DNA of 62,000 nt, taken from the NCBI RefSeq assembly GCF_030272615.1, contig NC_081415.1, positions 625,333,740 through 625,395,739 of the forward strand. Direction: 5' to 3'. Positions 13,050 to 25,190 of the stretch are shown piece after piece. Each line of letters opens with the position of its first letter. The first letter of the stretch is position 1. The notes beneath the pieces are model-generated. The model was not told where the DNA came from. It worked only from the letters and a program-made list of their open reading frames with translations, and made no database searches. The position numbers and the translations under genes were made by a program. The stretch comes from Cryptomeria japonica (taxonomy: Eukaryota; Streptophyta; Pinopsida; Cupressales; Cupressaceae).

Positions 13050-13583
13050 CTAATTGTATGTCATTTCTTCTGGGAGTATATCACCTCTCAAAACTTGGAT
13101 TGTCTCTGTGTACCAGGGTTGCCTCTCAATACTAGTGACTAAAGCATCTCTAACCTCAACATTGTGTACTTCTACATTCATGAGATTTGACTCAATCATG
13201 AGCTTAGCCAAACCTAACCCTCTCACCAATTTGGTGATCTTTATCTCCAAGTTGAACTCCTGAATTCTATTGATCCATCTGCATCCCTTCCCAGTAACCT
13301 CAGACTGAGACAAAATATCTTTAACTGCAACATGTGGGACATAGGCAATGATGTTTGCATTCACCAAATATGGCCTAAAAGTCTTGACAGCTTTAACTAG
13401 GGCATAAGCTTGTTTCTCCATGGTTTCATATTTTAGTTCTGCTGCCTGCAAAGATTTTCTATAGAAGGCTATGGGATGTTCATATCCTTCATTTTCCTTT
13501 TGTAGTAATACTGCAGCCACCATATGATATGAAGCAAAAGAAAACAGAGAAAAAGGCTTACTATAATCAGGGGATTTCAACAC
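13050..13583 (-). pseudogene. Ty3/gypsy RNase H domain attached to RT (Tat element)
   Basis: The RNase H that follows RT in Ty3/gypsy pol; it degrades the RNA strand during reverse transcription. Visible motifs are SPDYSKPFSLFSFAS (the first catalytic D appears altered in the FSLFSFAS segment), ENEGYEHPIAFYRKSL and YETMEKQAYALVKAVKTFRPYL, containing the conserved E. It is in frame with RT but separated from it by a stop at 13593-13595, and ends at a stop at 13050. Confidence 0.88.
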
Positions 13584-13592
13584 TGGTGCCTC

Positions 13593-14600
13593 CTAGATTG
13601 CCTTCTTAATATCAGCAAAAGCTTTTGAAGCTTCCTGATCCCAATGAAACTTTGTGTCCTTCTTAAGAAATTTGACAATAGACTTCACTATCTCTGTGAA
13701 GTTTGCAATGAATCTCCTAACAAAATTTACTTTACCTAAAAAGGATTGGATACCTTTCACATTTTTAGGTTCAGACACCCTATTGATTGCTTCCATTCTC
13801 TCAGGGTCTATTCTTACCCCCTCCTTAGAAACTATGTGTCCCAATAACTTTCCTTGAGTGACCCCAAAATGACATTTCTTGGGATTCAGTGATACACCAA
13901 ATTCGAAGGCTTTATTGAACACCTTCTCTAGATGTCCACAACGATCATCAGCCCTTTTAGAGAAACAAGTTAGATCATCTTGATACACCACCATGATGAT
14001 GTTTATGAATTCTTTGAAAGCTACATCCATAGCTCTCTGAAATGTAGCTCCTGCATTTTTTAATCCAAATGGCATTCTCACATATACATAAGTTCCCCAT
14101 GGAGTAGTAAAAGTTGTTTTAAACTGTTCAGACTCCTTTACCAACACTTGATTATATCCTGAGAAACCATCCATCATGGATAAAAGATCACACCCTATCA
14201 CTCTTTGGAGCATGGCTTCCATATTTGGGGATGAGTAATTATCTTTCAAGGAAGCAACATTTAGATTCCTAAAATCTACACACAATCTGATGTCTCCATT
14301 CTTCTTCCTTACTGGGACCAAATTGGAGACCCATGAAGAATGTCTTATTGGTTTGATAATTCCTCCTTCTCTCAATTTGGTCAACTCTTGTTGCATTTTA
14401 GCTTCTAACAAGGGATTGATAGGCCTCTGTTGCTGTCTAAAAGGCTTAGCATCTAGAAGTAAGGGAACTTCATGCTGAAAAATATCTTGTCTATACACCT
14501 TTAGGTCTTCATAAGACCAAGCAAAGACATGCTTATACCTTTTGAATAAATTAGTAAGGTTAATCCTGACATGAGGGGGTAATTTCTTTCCAATATATAC
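13593..14600 (-). pseudogene. Ty3/gypsy reverse transcriptase (Tat element)
   Basis: Copies the genomic RNA into DNA. Conserved RT blocks in order: KLREGGIIKPIRHSSWVSNL, VPVRKKNGDIRLCVDFRNLN, MMDGFSGYNQV, KTTFTTPWGTYVY, MPFGLKNAGATFQRAMD, the active-site box VYQDDLT, LNPKKCHFGVTQGKLLGHIV, and QSFLGKVNFVRRFI. The active-site box has Q at the x position (YQDD rather than the usual YVDD, YIDD or YLDD), but both aspartates are kept. The domain itself has no internal stop. The stop at 13593 cuts it from RNase H. Confidence 0.93.
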
Positions 14601-14940
14601 CAACTTAGGGGATGATTCTGTCCCTAGGTTTACCTCCTCTAACTCTTCCAACTTGGTGGTAGACTGCTGATGTAAATGACTATCATTATAACTAAACATG
14701 CTCTCCACTAGCCCTTTAGGTATTTCATTGGTTTCCAATTGGACAACATCATTTCCAAACACTGTCTCTCTATTGTCTACCACTTCCACCAATGCATTAC
14801 AATCAATCTTTTGTCCATCATAATCATCAACACATTGAATAAACCTAAGAATGTCTTCATCATCAGCAAAAACTTGCCAATTGTACACATTATCAGGAAT
14901 AGCAGGCCTAGATTTTATTTCCACAGTGGAAATACCAGTT
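14601..14940 (-). pseudogene. Linker between the extra RNase H and RT (Tat element)
   Basis: About 110 residues, open, acidic and without a known domain (for example RPAIPDNVYNWQVFADDEDI). It ends in the conserved pre-RT segment HVRINLTNLFKRYKHVFAWS, which is typical of Tat-type pol just before RT. Confidence 0.7.
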
Positions 14941-15575
14941 AGCATTGCATCATCATTTTTCAAAGCAACATTAGCTAGGAAATCTGCCATAATATTTTTT
15001 GCTCGCTCTATCCAATTAATAGAAAATGCATCAAAATGCTCAATAACATCCCAAACAACATGCTTATACTATTTTAATCTATCATTTTTGGATGCATATT
15101 TAGATCTTACCTGAGAAACAACCAATTCTGAATCCCCCATTACTTTCAATAGTTGGATTCCGTGCCTTTTGCAACCTCAAGTCCTAGTAATAAGGCTTCA
15201 TACTCTACAGTATTATTTGTGCACTGGAATGCCAATAAAAATGAGTATTTAAAGGTTATACCTGACGAGGACACAAAAAGAACTCCTGCTCCAAATCCTT
15301 CTTTGGAGAAAGCTCCATCAAAATACATCTGCCACAACCCATATTGCTGTGCTTGTAGCTCAACTACAGTTGGGTCAGTATTCTTCAATTGAGGTGAAGT
15401 TGGTCGAAGTCTAAAGTTATCTAAATCTACATCAATCATACAATTAAGCATACTAGGGTCTACATTTTCAATTACCCTAGGAGCTCGTGGCTCTTTGTAT
15501 AATTTGACCTGATTACCACCAATAGGAATGGTAGCATAAGATAAGTCCAGTTGAACATTCTCCCCTACTACTGCT
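14941..15575 (-). pseudogene. Additional RNase H placed before RT (Tat element)
   Basis: A second RNase H of the plant-like/archaeal-like type known from Tat elements. Motifs: LWQMYFDGAFSKEGFGAGV (first catalytic D), TNNTVEYEALLLGLEVAKG (E), then after a 1-base frameshift near 15155-15165 GDSELVVSQVRSKY (second D), an in-frame stop, and AKNIMADFLANVA (terminal D). It continues the gag-protease frame after a single TAG at 15578. In the Tat elements I know, the additional RNase H usually sits after the RT-linked RNase H, before integrase; here it is between protease and RT. Confidence 0.85.
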
Positions 15576-15577
15576 GC

Positions 15578-15880
15578 CTATTGCCTGGAAATTAACATAC
15601 CATAGTGGGGTTTAGTGTCAGTAACAATAACATCCATTTTGTAAGTGGCTTCAGGAAATGCTGCTATTTTTACTTCCACATCTTTCATTGTACCTATCAC
15701 AGGTACTTCTCTGTTATCCATGGCATAGCATTTCCCATACACAGTGGTTACTGATAACCCTAATTCTTTCATAACACCATAGGGCATTACATTAGCAGCA
15801 GCTCCTGAATCTATCATGTAGTTTTTAATCAACCGGTTATTGACTAATAAAGTAACATAGAAGGGATCTACTTGAGAAGG
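15578..15880 (-). pseudogene. Aspartic protease of the Tat polyprotein
   Basis: Retropepsin that cleaves the polyprotein. The catalytic box is MIDSGAAANVMPYGVMKELG (DSG codons at 15803-15811), preceded by VTLLVNNRLIKNY and followed by MKDVEVKI and YKMDVIVTDTKPHYGMLISR. It is fused in frame to the C-terminus of gag with no stop between them. The frame closes with TAG at 15578. Confidence 0.88.
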
Positions 15881-18697
15881 CTCTTGAGTGATAGTGGTTC
15901 CAACATAAACTTCAGGGGTTTGGAACTCTTGATCCTTTCCAACTTTAGCTAAACCAATGGGTAATACTGTGTCACTATCAGATATACTAGAGAATAAAGA
16001 CAAAGTTGCATCCTTATGTTCTTTAATCTTTAGCAATTCTACTAATGGAACAGTGACTTTCATTTGAGTTAAATCTTGGGCCATATCAAATGTAGAATTA
16101 TTGCATTTTTCAGTATTAACCCTAACCTTTTGTGTTTTGAATTGACTTGCCTTTTTCACTGTCTCTGCTCCCTGTACATCACCAACATTTTTATCATCTA
16201 TGCCTTTAGGTACATCTTTAACCTGTTCCTCTTTGTCTTGACTGACCTTAGGAAAAGTAGTAACACTACTTGATGCCCCCTTTTTTGTGGCTTCTTTTAC
16301 AAACACAGAACCTGGCTCACCTTGATCAGTGTCTCTCTTGGTGCTTCTCAGATTATAGTTATGTTTTGCTTTGGCAATTTCAGCCTTAGTGAGGTTTCTA
16401 ACTTCTTCCTCACTGGGCCTTCTAAGATGAACTTCTTCATCTTCAATTGTTACCACATTCATTGTAGGATGCCAACCTAGGGCTAATTGTCCTTGCACTA
16501 ACTTCTCATTATCCAGCACATCACTGTATTCACTTTGCACAGATTCCTCATCACTTTCTTTGATGGTTTCAAACATATTAATGTCAGGCTCTACTTCTGG
16601 TCTCATAGATTCTTCCAGAGCTTGAGCCACTGCACACTGATGAGGGGAATGTGGTCCATCACAGGCAATACACCAAAGAGTATTTTCTATATTGTGAACA
16701 GTTTTCCCTTTAAAGGGATCCGGTGTGTCTTGACTTTGGGTAACTTTAGGCTTTTCAATTTGGGGTTTACCATCCTTCCAATTGGTATTATAGGGCATAT
16801 CATGTAATCTAGGGGGCCTATCTTGCCAGTTATAATGAGGTTTATCATTTTTGTTAACCTTGGTAGTCAAATCTTTCATGGCAGTGACTAATTTCTCTAT
16901 TTTGTCATCCTCTTTAGTAACTTTATTAGGTTGTTGTTTGGTTTCTTGCCATAATCTACCATCAGTCCTTCTTCCTAATTTTCCAGATGCTTTTCTATTA
17001 CTTTCTACATTTATGGCAATTCTAAAAGCATCTCTCAAATTATGGGGATTTTTATCTCTTAAGATATAGGCCATTTTGGAATCAAATGCATTATAATATG
17101 TGTTAAGACACATGTTGTCATCTAGCCTTATCACCTGATACAATCTGTGCATAGCTTTCTGGAATCTGGCATTGAAATCAGTGACCATTTCATTTTCAGA
17201 TTTTCTAATATTGTTGAACTCATTTAGCATGAAACTCACATTAGTCTTGTCACCATACTGCTCTTGAAAGCAATTTTTAAAATCTTCCCATGAACCTATG
17301 CTATTTACTGGAAGACCTCTGTACCAATCTCTTGCATCATCAACTAGGGATTGAACAAATAGTTTCATAATAACATCTTCATCTGCTATCTCATAATCAT
17401 TTATTAAATCCCCGAAAGATTTTAGATGTTCCTCAGCACTAATTGCATTGTTCCTAGCAAATTTATGGAGTCTGTCTCTTAGCTCAGTGGGAACATGATT
17501 TGGATATCTTGGGATCCCATCAAAAAACAATTGTCTATATTGTTCCAGATTAATGGGCCTTCTTTGAAAAGGGGTAATAGCACTATTATTTCCCATGGTC
17601 ACTCTAGCTTTTGGGATTAGAGATTGAGGTGTCGGGATGTACTGTTTATTCACAGGTAGTTGGCTTACTGAGGCAATATTGGCCTGTACTATAGGTTGAG
17701 CATTAACCTAAGGAAATGAAATGTGTTGGGGATTAGGCTTGCTAAGACCTTCTAATGGGAATGTAAGAGGGGGAGCCTTTAAGTATTTAATCTTTCTTTT
17801 TACTTCTTGATTCGCTGCTTCTAACTCAGCCTTTTCCAGTTCCATTTGGAGATCTTCCTTTTCCTTCCTCATCCTTTCCATCTCTCTCTCATGTGCTAGA
17901 ATCCTATGAGAGATTTCTTCTACAGTTTTAGACTCTATTCCATCATCTACCCATTTTTGTTTTCCTTTATCTAGATTGGCTTTAGGAGGCTGGGAGTCAT
18001 TTAATACTTCCCTAATTGGCTGGGCTACTGACTTACAAGCTTGTCTAGTTCTAGGGATTAGGATTTCCCTAATCACAGGGCCTTCCTCATCACTTTTTTC
18101 TTTCTCCTTAGCAAGCATTTCAAGATCAGCTATCTGTCTAAGAAGCCTATCTCTTTCCATTAATTTGGCTTTAACTTCCTTCTCCTTGTTTGCCTCCTTT
18201 TGGGCTCTTAGGGAAATTAAATGATGGACTCTTTTATTTAAATCTTCAATCTCTTGAGACATTTTATCCTCATCAGGGAAGTTTTCTTCAAAGTCTTATG
18301 CATTAACTTCATCTATGTCAATCAGACTAATGTTCCCATCAATTGTCCTAGGAACAGAGTGCCTAATTACATTTGAACTGGTTCTATCTTTTGCAAAAAC
18401 ACTAGCATGAGATAGATCTTGATTTAGAATAGGTGCATCATCAATATTTCCAAACAATCCTGAATGAAAACCTAAGATATCATGCACTGAATCTCTGGAA
18501 GATGAATTAGACTTTGCATAAACAGGTTGGTCAAGCATCTTACCAGTAGTATTGTTTTTCTGCACCCAAGCAGCATTTGATGGCTCATGCAACACGGATC
18601 TTTTCTGGCCTCTCCGTGACTATTTTGGCAGACCTTCTTGCAAAGTTTCACGAAGACGTTTCTTCATGAATGATCTTGTGTTTTTTGCTCCTTGCAT
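15881..18697 (-). pseudogene. Gag of the Tat element (coiled coil, capsid, zinc knuckle)
   Basis: Structural protein packaging the RNA. I choose the ATG at 18697 (MQGAKNTRSF), the first in frame with gag after the PBS. In-frame stops occur near 18622, at 18296 and at 17708. The 18262-17708 part is strongly charged and coiled-coil (MSQEIEDLNKRVHHL, then MEREMERMRK-like heptads). The capsid-like gag domain follows (for example DDARDWYRGLPVNSIGSW, FKNCFQEQYG, and MVTDFNARFQKAMHRLY). Then comes a single knuckle CIACDGPHSPHQC (C-x2-C-x3-H-x4-C), followed by an acidic, low-complexity linker into the protease. All pieces share one frame. Confidence 0.88.
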
Positions 18698-18751
18698 CTT
18701 GCTTGTCTTCCTTTCAGAAAGATTTGTATCTCACAAGGACTAGTTCAAAGT

Positions 18752-18767
18752 AACAGAGTCGCCACCC
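18752..18767 (-). other. Second PBS-like motif in the leader
   Basis: Minus-strand GGGTGGCGACTCTGTT, close to the PBS at 18874-18891 (shared core TGGCRACTCTG), about 110 bp further into the element. It could be a remnant of another PBS or a chance match. Confidence 0.35.
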
Positions 18768-18873
18768 ACAAAAATATGGGAAAATGAAAACAAGCAATCT
18801 TTATCCACAAACACACAATAATTTTCTTTACAAGCCTTAACACAGATCTATGCTTATATCTTTATTGTAATTT

Positions 18874-18891
18874 TCCCCAGCAGAGTTGCCA
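18874..18891 (-). other. Primer binding site of the Tat element
   Basis: Minus-strand TGGCAACTCTGCTGGGGA, 4 nt inside the 5' LTR boundary (18896). It begins TGG, complementary to a tRNA 3' CCA. The sequence resembles the tRNA-Arg-type PBS reported for Ogre/Tat elements; the tRNA identity is from memory. Confidence 0.8.
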
Positions 18892-19726
18892 CTTTTGTTG
18901 TCTTCAAAATCTGATTCCCTTTAACATCCTTAAAATAATATGGTTTAAAGCTTGGTGTAGAAGAGACATCAAAGATAAGGAAATTCTGAAGACAACATAT
19001 GACAAGGTTTGATTAGACCTTCTACACTTCGGTCTTACTCAGAGCCCAGGTGGGTATACCTTTGTGAATTAAATTCACGCTTTCAAACATAAACCCACAG
19101 CAAACCAGTCCAGAAAACTAGTAGGTCTATTCACCTTGAAATCAAATGAAAACAAAGAATGGAAATTGTACTTAAGTTCAGCATTTTGATCAAAAAAGCA
19201 TGCAATAAATAACTTCAATTAATACCACTGCCTTATCCAGGGTCACAAAGTCATCTAAACTCAAATAAGACTCCTCAAACAAAACATCTTTATGCTTCCC
19301 GTCGGCTTGGTTTCTATCAATCCTTGTATATGCCTCACACCTACAAGAATTCAAGCATTCTAAACTAAGCTATGGTCATCAAAATTCAAAGTTCCTTCCA
19401 GAGAGTTTACTGGTATGAGTGATCCCTGCCTCTTTAATTTCCCTCCTAAAGAGAAAAGCTAACGAACACGTCTACTAAAATTACTTTGCAATTCCATTCA
19501 AATAGAACAACCCTGGATTATTCAGAATGAAAATAGTAAACAAATTTGTGAACAAACTTGAAGACAAAACAAAGATTTACTCAAAACCGATGGTCTATAT
19601 ATTGATATTTAGTTCAAAAAATATTACAAGAAATCTTGATTCTCCATTAAACTTAGAAAAGCTCAGATAAATTTCTGCAGCGTTTTCTTACAATTTTTGC
19701 GATCTCTTTTCCTCTAGTCCTGGTAT

Positions 19727-19735
19727 CCATTTATA
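19727..19735 (-). promoter_or_regulatory. TATA box in the 5' LTR (TATAAATGG)
   Basis: Identical to 5956-5964. Its position about 100 bp after the LTR reading frame and 830 bp before the PBS side fits a genomic-RNA promoter. Prediction only. Confidence 0.5.
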
Positions 19736-19831
19736 ACAACATGGATGTACAAAGCTTTGGACTTCTCGAGGAGATTTTGTTACAATCATTTCTTTTAGAG
19801 TAAAGACGTTACAAGATTTTCGCAAAAGCAA

Positions 19832-22800
19832 TTACAAACTCTTTTCAGCCTCTACAGTTTCTTCAACAGTTTGTTCGGTTGCAACCTCTTCTATCTTTTC
19901 AAGGGCACTCTCCAACTTCTCTGGATCATGGGTGGAATATTTAATTGTCCACTCATTATACACTTCTTCTGTCAGCCATGAGAAATTAATCACCTTATCT
20001 TTAGTCTTAGTCAACCTTTTCCAAGAATTTCTTGTTTTGTTGACTTCTGAATTGAGAAAAGCATAATGCGACTTAATTTTCTCTATCTCTTTTATTGTCA
20101 CAACAAAGAAAGAAGCATCATCAAGATCAATAATTCCTTTAACTCTTACTGACAATTTAGCTTCTATCTCCTTGAGCCACATTTGTTTGTCTTTTAACTG
20201 ATCCGGGCTAGCAAAAACTCCTGGGAGCAACTCAAAACCTTGGTCAGTGTATTCCTCCTTGCACAAATTGACCTTTCTATCCACATTATCCACCTCTACT
20301 GCTAATTGAATTAAGATTTTCGCGACATTAGAAATGGATTTAATGATGGGATTGGCCTTTGCTTCATCGTAGGATACAGACATAAACTCTAAATCTTGCT
20401 CCCTAGCCCTCGATCTGTCAAAAATAGGTGTCAAAATGGCCTTGTCTCTCCTGAGCTCATTCCATATTTCCATAATTTTACCTACATTGTTGTAGAGCAA
20501 TGAGGCATTTATTGTATCTGCAAAACTGAAAATTGTAACCCTTACTCTCTCCTCATACTTCTTTGCATACAGGGCCTGAGCCTGTTTCAAATTTTCTAAT
20601 TCTTGGGGAGTGCTTTCAATCATTTGAGAGCTAGAGGGTGCTGGAGATGGTGGAAACTCAATGATAGGGCTAGTAGGTGGAGGTGTTATAGGAGAAGAGG
20701 AGATCATCAGTGTTGAAGACTCACCTTGATGGTATTGTCCAGTCAACTAGCTCTGCAGCTTGGCAATGATGCTATCCTTACCTCTTATCTCCTCCTTGGC
20801 ACTATTATAGGCCTCTAAAATTGTTTCCAACTTGATTTGGAGGGCCTCTTTCTCTTTGGCTTCCTTCTCTACTACTGTAACACTAAATTTTTTATTCTCT
20901 AACATAGTGCTAGCAGCCTCCACTACCCCTATACTCTACACTCTCTTCACCATCATTCCACCAAGGTAACTTGACCCTAGGATGTCTTTGCTTTTCTTAC
21001 TCTCATTTCTCTTGAGAGACCACATGACAAGTGCATCATTGTCCTTATTGAAAGTAACCCCCTCCATAGGTTTAGTTTCTTTTCTTACTGCATCTAATAC
21101 CAGATAATCTGCAATATCCCATTCGGGTAATATAAGCAGTCCAGCTTGTGCTACCATGTCTCTTCCCTGCTCAGGCGTGATGGTTCTGAATTCTTCCATC
21201 ATCTCTTGCTTTTTTTCCTCTTCCACCAGGGCTAGATCTTTATTGGGCTACTCAGCCTTTCTTGTTTCACATCTAGCATTAGATATATCTATGTGTTGTT
21301 TCCATATAAACTGCATAAATGCTTCTGATGTGACAAAATTGTTATCAACTAGAAAGGCACTACTTGCCTGCTCTATTTAAGGATCCCACTCCTGGCCTTT
21401 AAGTTTAGTGGAGTTAATATCCATTCCAATAGCAATGGGTTCTTCTGGTGTCCCTTCCTCTACTTCATCATAGGTGTATGCAATTTCCCCTAGACTACCC
21501 AATTGTATGAGTTGCTCAGCTGCTGCTTGCTCATTTCCTATATGGATAGGGGATTGGGATGGGGAATACAAAGGTGTATCTGATTGTATTTCTTTCCCCA
21601 CCCTTTGCTTCTTTGGGCTCTCATGGATGTTGATGACATCTTGTATCTTCCTCTTTCCTTTAGAGGTAGAGGGCTCCCCTGTTGTAGGCACCAGCACACT
21701 ATAACCTAATTTCTTATGCAGTGTGTAATCACCAGGAGGGATTGGCCTGCTAGAAGCTGACCTACTAAGGATCATTCTGGCTTCCTCAGGGTTGCTCTTA
21801 ATTACAGCTTCCCTTTTCTCCTTCGGTATCTGCATGACATCTTCAAAACAAACAATCAAAAACTTTATTTTCTCTTCTAGTGGGAAAAAGCTAGACAATG
21901 GGTCATAGCTAGCATCAAACTGATGCACAAAATCTAAGGCTTTCTTATAAGCCACTCACTTTTCTTTCCTTAGCTTCTACTCATCTAGATCAAATTCATC
22001 TCTGATGAGGTCTTCATGAAACTGGAATTGATGAGGCCTACCTCTGCATGCTACCTTCTTCCTAAACATACCGTTGAAGAAGTCCTCTGGATCGGCACAC
22101 CTAGACACTGTAGTGGATAAATGATAAGGTTTGAGGAAATCCTCAAAGCAATTCCAGCCTCCCTTTGTTATTACAAATTGGTGGGCTATGGTAGCTGCAG
22201 GGAAAATAGTCCCTTTACCCCTACCTGTCAACTCTACCTCTTGTAAGCCACCAATTTGTCTAAGGATCTTCGTGACTCCCACTTTGAGAGGGACCTGGTA
22301 GGGTAACAAAAATGGGGTGCCTTTGAAACCAAAAACTCTAAAAACTATGGAAACTGGATATAAATAAATGTCACCCCAGTTATGAACAATGTTTATGTTC
22401 TTTGCGAATTCTTTTTGTCTTATGAATTCCAAAAGAACCTTGGGGATTCTTCGGTTATCAGAGTAGAGGAGAGTCCTTATTTTGGATGCAAAATATTTAT
22501 CAAACTTCAGAAAACTGGCATCCTCTCTATCCCATGAAAACACAGTACTCCATAATTGTACTGGCATTTTTTCTCCTTCCTTCTCCTTAACCAAGTCTAA
22601 TCCACTAGCAAAGTAATCACCACCTTTGAAGAGAAAAAGATGCATTAGGAGTGAGTACCATCTGAAAGGCCTATCCACCTTTCCATTCTTGATTCCTATC
22701 AACCCTCCATGGATAGGATCAACAATAAAAGAGGCATAATCAAATGTGATTGCAAGAGAAGGATTCAGAATCTGGGCAATCATCAACAAGTAATGATTTG

Positions 22801-23473
22801 GCATATTTGCCTCAACATCTTCTCCCAAAACTTGGCAAAGTGCCCAATACATTCCTTTAGCCCTCAAGGTGAAAATACTTAATGAGAAGGGCTCTTGTGT
22901 GTTGGGTCCTACAACTGTTAACCCTCCTATTTTCACAAAAAATTCCTTAAGAGGCCCATTTCTAAGATGATTCCTCCGTGCACCGTAAATTTGGGCTAAT
23001 GATGTGAAGTTTATTGGTTCTAGAAAGTTTGTAAACTCATTAAGCTCAAATGCTATCCTAAACTCTTCAGCATTAATTTCCACAAGGGTTTTCCCATTTA
23101 CATCCCGAATGCTTCTTGTGACTGGATCATAGTTGAACGCAATTTGGGTTAGCAAATCTGTGTCCATGAATACTCCTGGGACAACTAATTTCCCAACATC
23201 TAATTCCCAGATACTGTTTTGCGAGGCAGGAGAATTTCTCATTCCAAATCCCACTTTAAACAACCCCAACCGAGATAGTCCAACTTGTGAGTCTCTCAAC
23301 CAATTACCCTTGTCATATAATCCTTCTCCTATCTTTAGACGGGGAGCCTTGGGCACTAACTCTTTTGCCTTTGATGCCTGATTAGTTGACAACATCAACT
23401 GTTCTAAAAATTCATCACAAACACTCCTCTCTGAATAGTTAAGCTTACCAAAAAATTCTCTTTTAGGAGCCAT
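19832..23473 (-). pseudogene. LTR-encoded protein of unknown function (5' LTR copy, best preserved)
   Basis: A single frame of about 1,213 codons from the ATG at 23473 (MAPKRE) to TAA at 19832, lying wholly inside the LTR and reading with gag-pol. In-frame stops are at 21977, 21377, about 21247, 20936 and about 20747. Codons before 21977 are continuously open (about 498). Regions: an N-terminal globular part (for example WELDVGKLVVPGVFMDTDLL, IHGGLIGIKNGKVDRPFRWY), a basic NLS-like PKKQRVGKE near codon 580, an acidic stretch, then after TAG 20936 a Glu/Lys-rich coiled-coil-like C-terminal third and a Pro-rich spacer. The TAG at 20936 is also in the other LTR (7155), so it predates insertion and may divide two proteins. 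I do not recognise the family. Confidence 0.8.
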
Positions 23474-23939
23474 TTTGAAAATGCAAGAAATAAATGCCAC
23501 TCTTAAACAACTCTGCGAAGAATCAATTATCTAATTTAGAACACTGCACAAGAATTGCTACACAAAAAATATTAAAGAACCTGTTCTTTGCTTGAAGGAA
23601 TTTGCTCTGCAACTGAAGCGACTTGCTCTGTATCTGAGGAAAATAACTCTACGTCTACTCTTCTTCAAAATCCTTTAAAAGATATCTTTACCCGGTTGTT
23701 AGGAAATCAAATATTTGTACTCAGGGCCTTAACTATAACATTGATTCCACATGCTTCGGCTGTCCCTTCAAAATTGAATTCATACAAGAATTCATATTTT
23801 TTGCTCCAACGGGTCACAACATTCCTGCAAGTGTTTCATTCTGCTCTTTCGCAACTTCGCGATGCATAACTATTGGGCAACTTGGTCCTGCGAAATAACG
23901 CCAACCGTTCGATCAAAAGAAACTTGATCGAGCGTTAGG

Positions 23940-25190
23940 TTAGCTAACGGCTTTGGCTTTACTCTGGGTCCCGGTTTTCTATTGGCTACATGATACCACG
24001 TGGCGTCCAACCATTGGCCTTGAAATTCCCTTCGCATTCCACTTGATACTGGCCACGTGTCTTTCTTTCATACTGCCGGTTCCACCTTGGTGGGCCCACA
24101 CTTTCTTCGTAGACCACATGTCATCATGACACGCGGACGGCTCGCATTCACTCTCGCTATTTCGCGGGGTATAATGGACGTGCATCTTACCCTTGCAAAA
24201 TAGCGCAGGCCGTCGGATCATCGCTCAAGTTGATCTACTTTTAACCACCTGAAAAGTCTCTCAGGAGGGGTAGGCCCGCTGACTCATCATGAACACCTGG
24301 CGCCCAGTCACTTTTGGAGCTAACTTGTCACTCTATTACATGCCAAAAGGAAACCATGGGGACCCACTTTTCCTCTTAACCGCTATATCCTCCAGGTCAT
24401 CATCATGACATGTGGATGGCTCTCATGCACTCTCGCTATTTCGCGGGGTATAAAGGACATGCGTCTTACCCTTGCGAAATAGCGTGGGCCGTCGGATCAT
24501 CGCTCAAGTTGATCTTCTTTTAACCACCTAAAAAGGCTCTCAGGAGGGGTGGGCCCGCTGATTCATCGTGAACACCTGGCGCCCAGTCACTTTTGGAGCT
24601 GACTTGGCACTCTATTATATGCCAAAAGGAACCCATGGGGCCCCACTGTCTTCTTAGCATCCAGGTCATCATCGTGACACGTGGATGGCTCTCGTGCACT
24701 CTCGCTATTTCACGGGGTATAAAGGATGTGCATCTTACCCTTGTGAAATAGTTTGGGCCATTGGATCATCGCTCAAGTTGATCAGCTTTTAACCGCTTGA
24801 AAAGGCTCTCAGGAGGGGTGGGCCCACTGGCTCATCGTGAACACCTGGCACCCAGTCACTTGCGGAGTTGACTTGTTACTCTTTTACACACCAAAAGGAA
24901 ACCACGGGGCTCCAGTAAGTTACTAACAGCTATACCCATCAAGTCATCTCCACTTGCGACTTGACTCACCTCTGGGGCCCACCTTTTTAGCCTTTAATCC
25001 TCACCTGCTGATTGTTGTGACTTGTGCCATGTGCCGCCAACTTACTCGCTGTCAACTACCAGCTGGACCATCTATGTGGCATGCCATGTGTTTTTTGCAA
25101 CTTCGCTAGTTTTAAACTACACGCAACTTTGCCTAGCAAAATAGCGCGAGCCGTGGATCCATCCGCGAGATGCGCACTAGTTACTGGGCC
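23940..25190. repeat. Tandem repeats with TATA-containing hairpins, 5' LTR
   Basis: Counterpart of 10160-11390. Units are marked by GGGTATAAAGG or GGGTATAATGG at about 24166, 24446 and 24716 (spacing about 280 and 270). The CGCTATTTCGC/GCGAAATAGCG arms are intact in the unit near 24437 and mutated in the others. Both LTRs hold three units, so the triplication predates insertion. Confidence 0.75.

Noticed and set aside
15578-15580. Programmed readthrough at the TAG after the protease (CAA TAG GCA)
   Set aside because: The codon context faintly resembles known leaky stops, but the same frame has three other stops, so simple decay is more likely.
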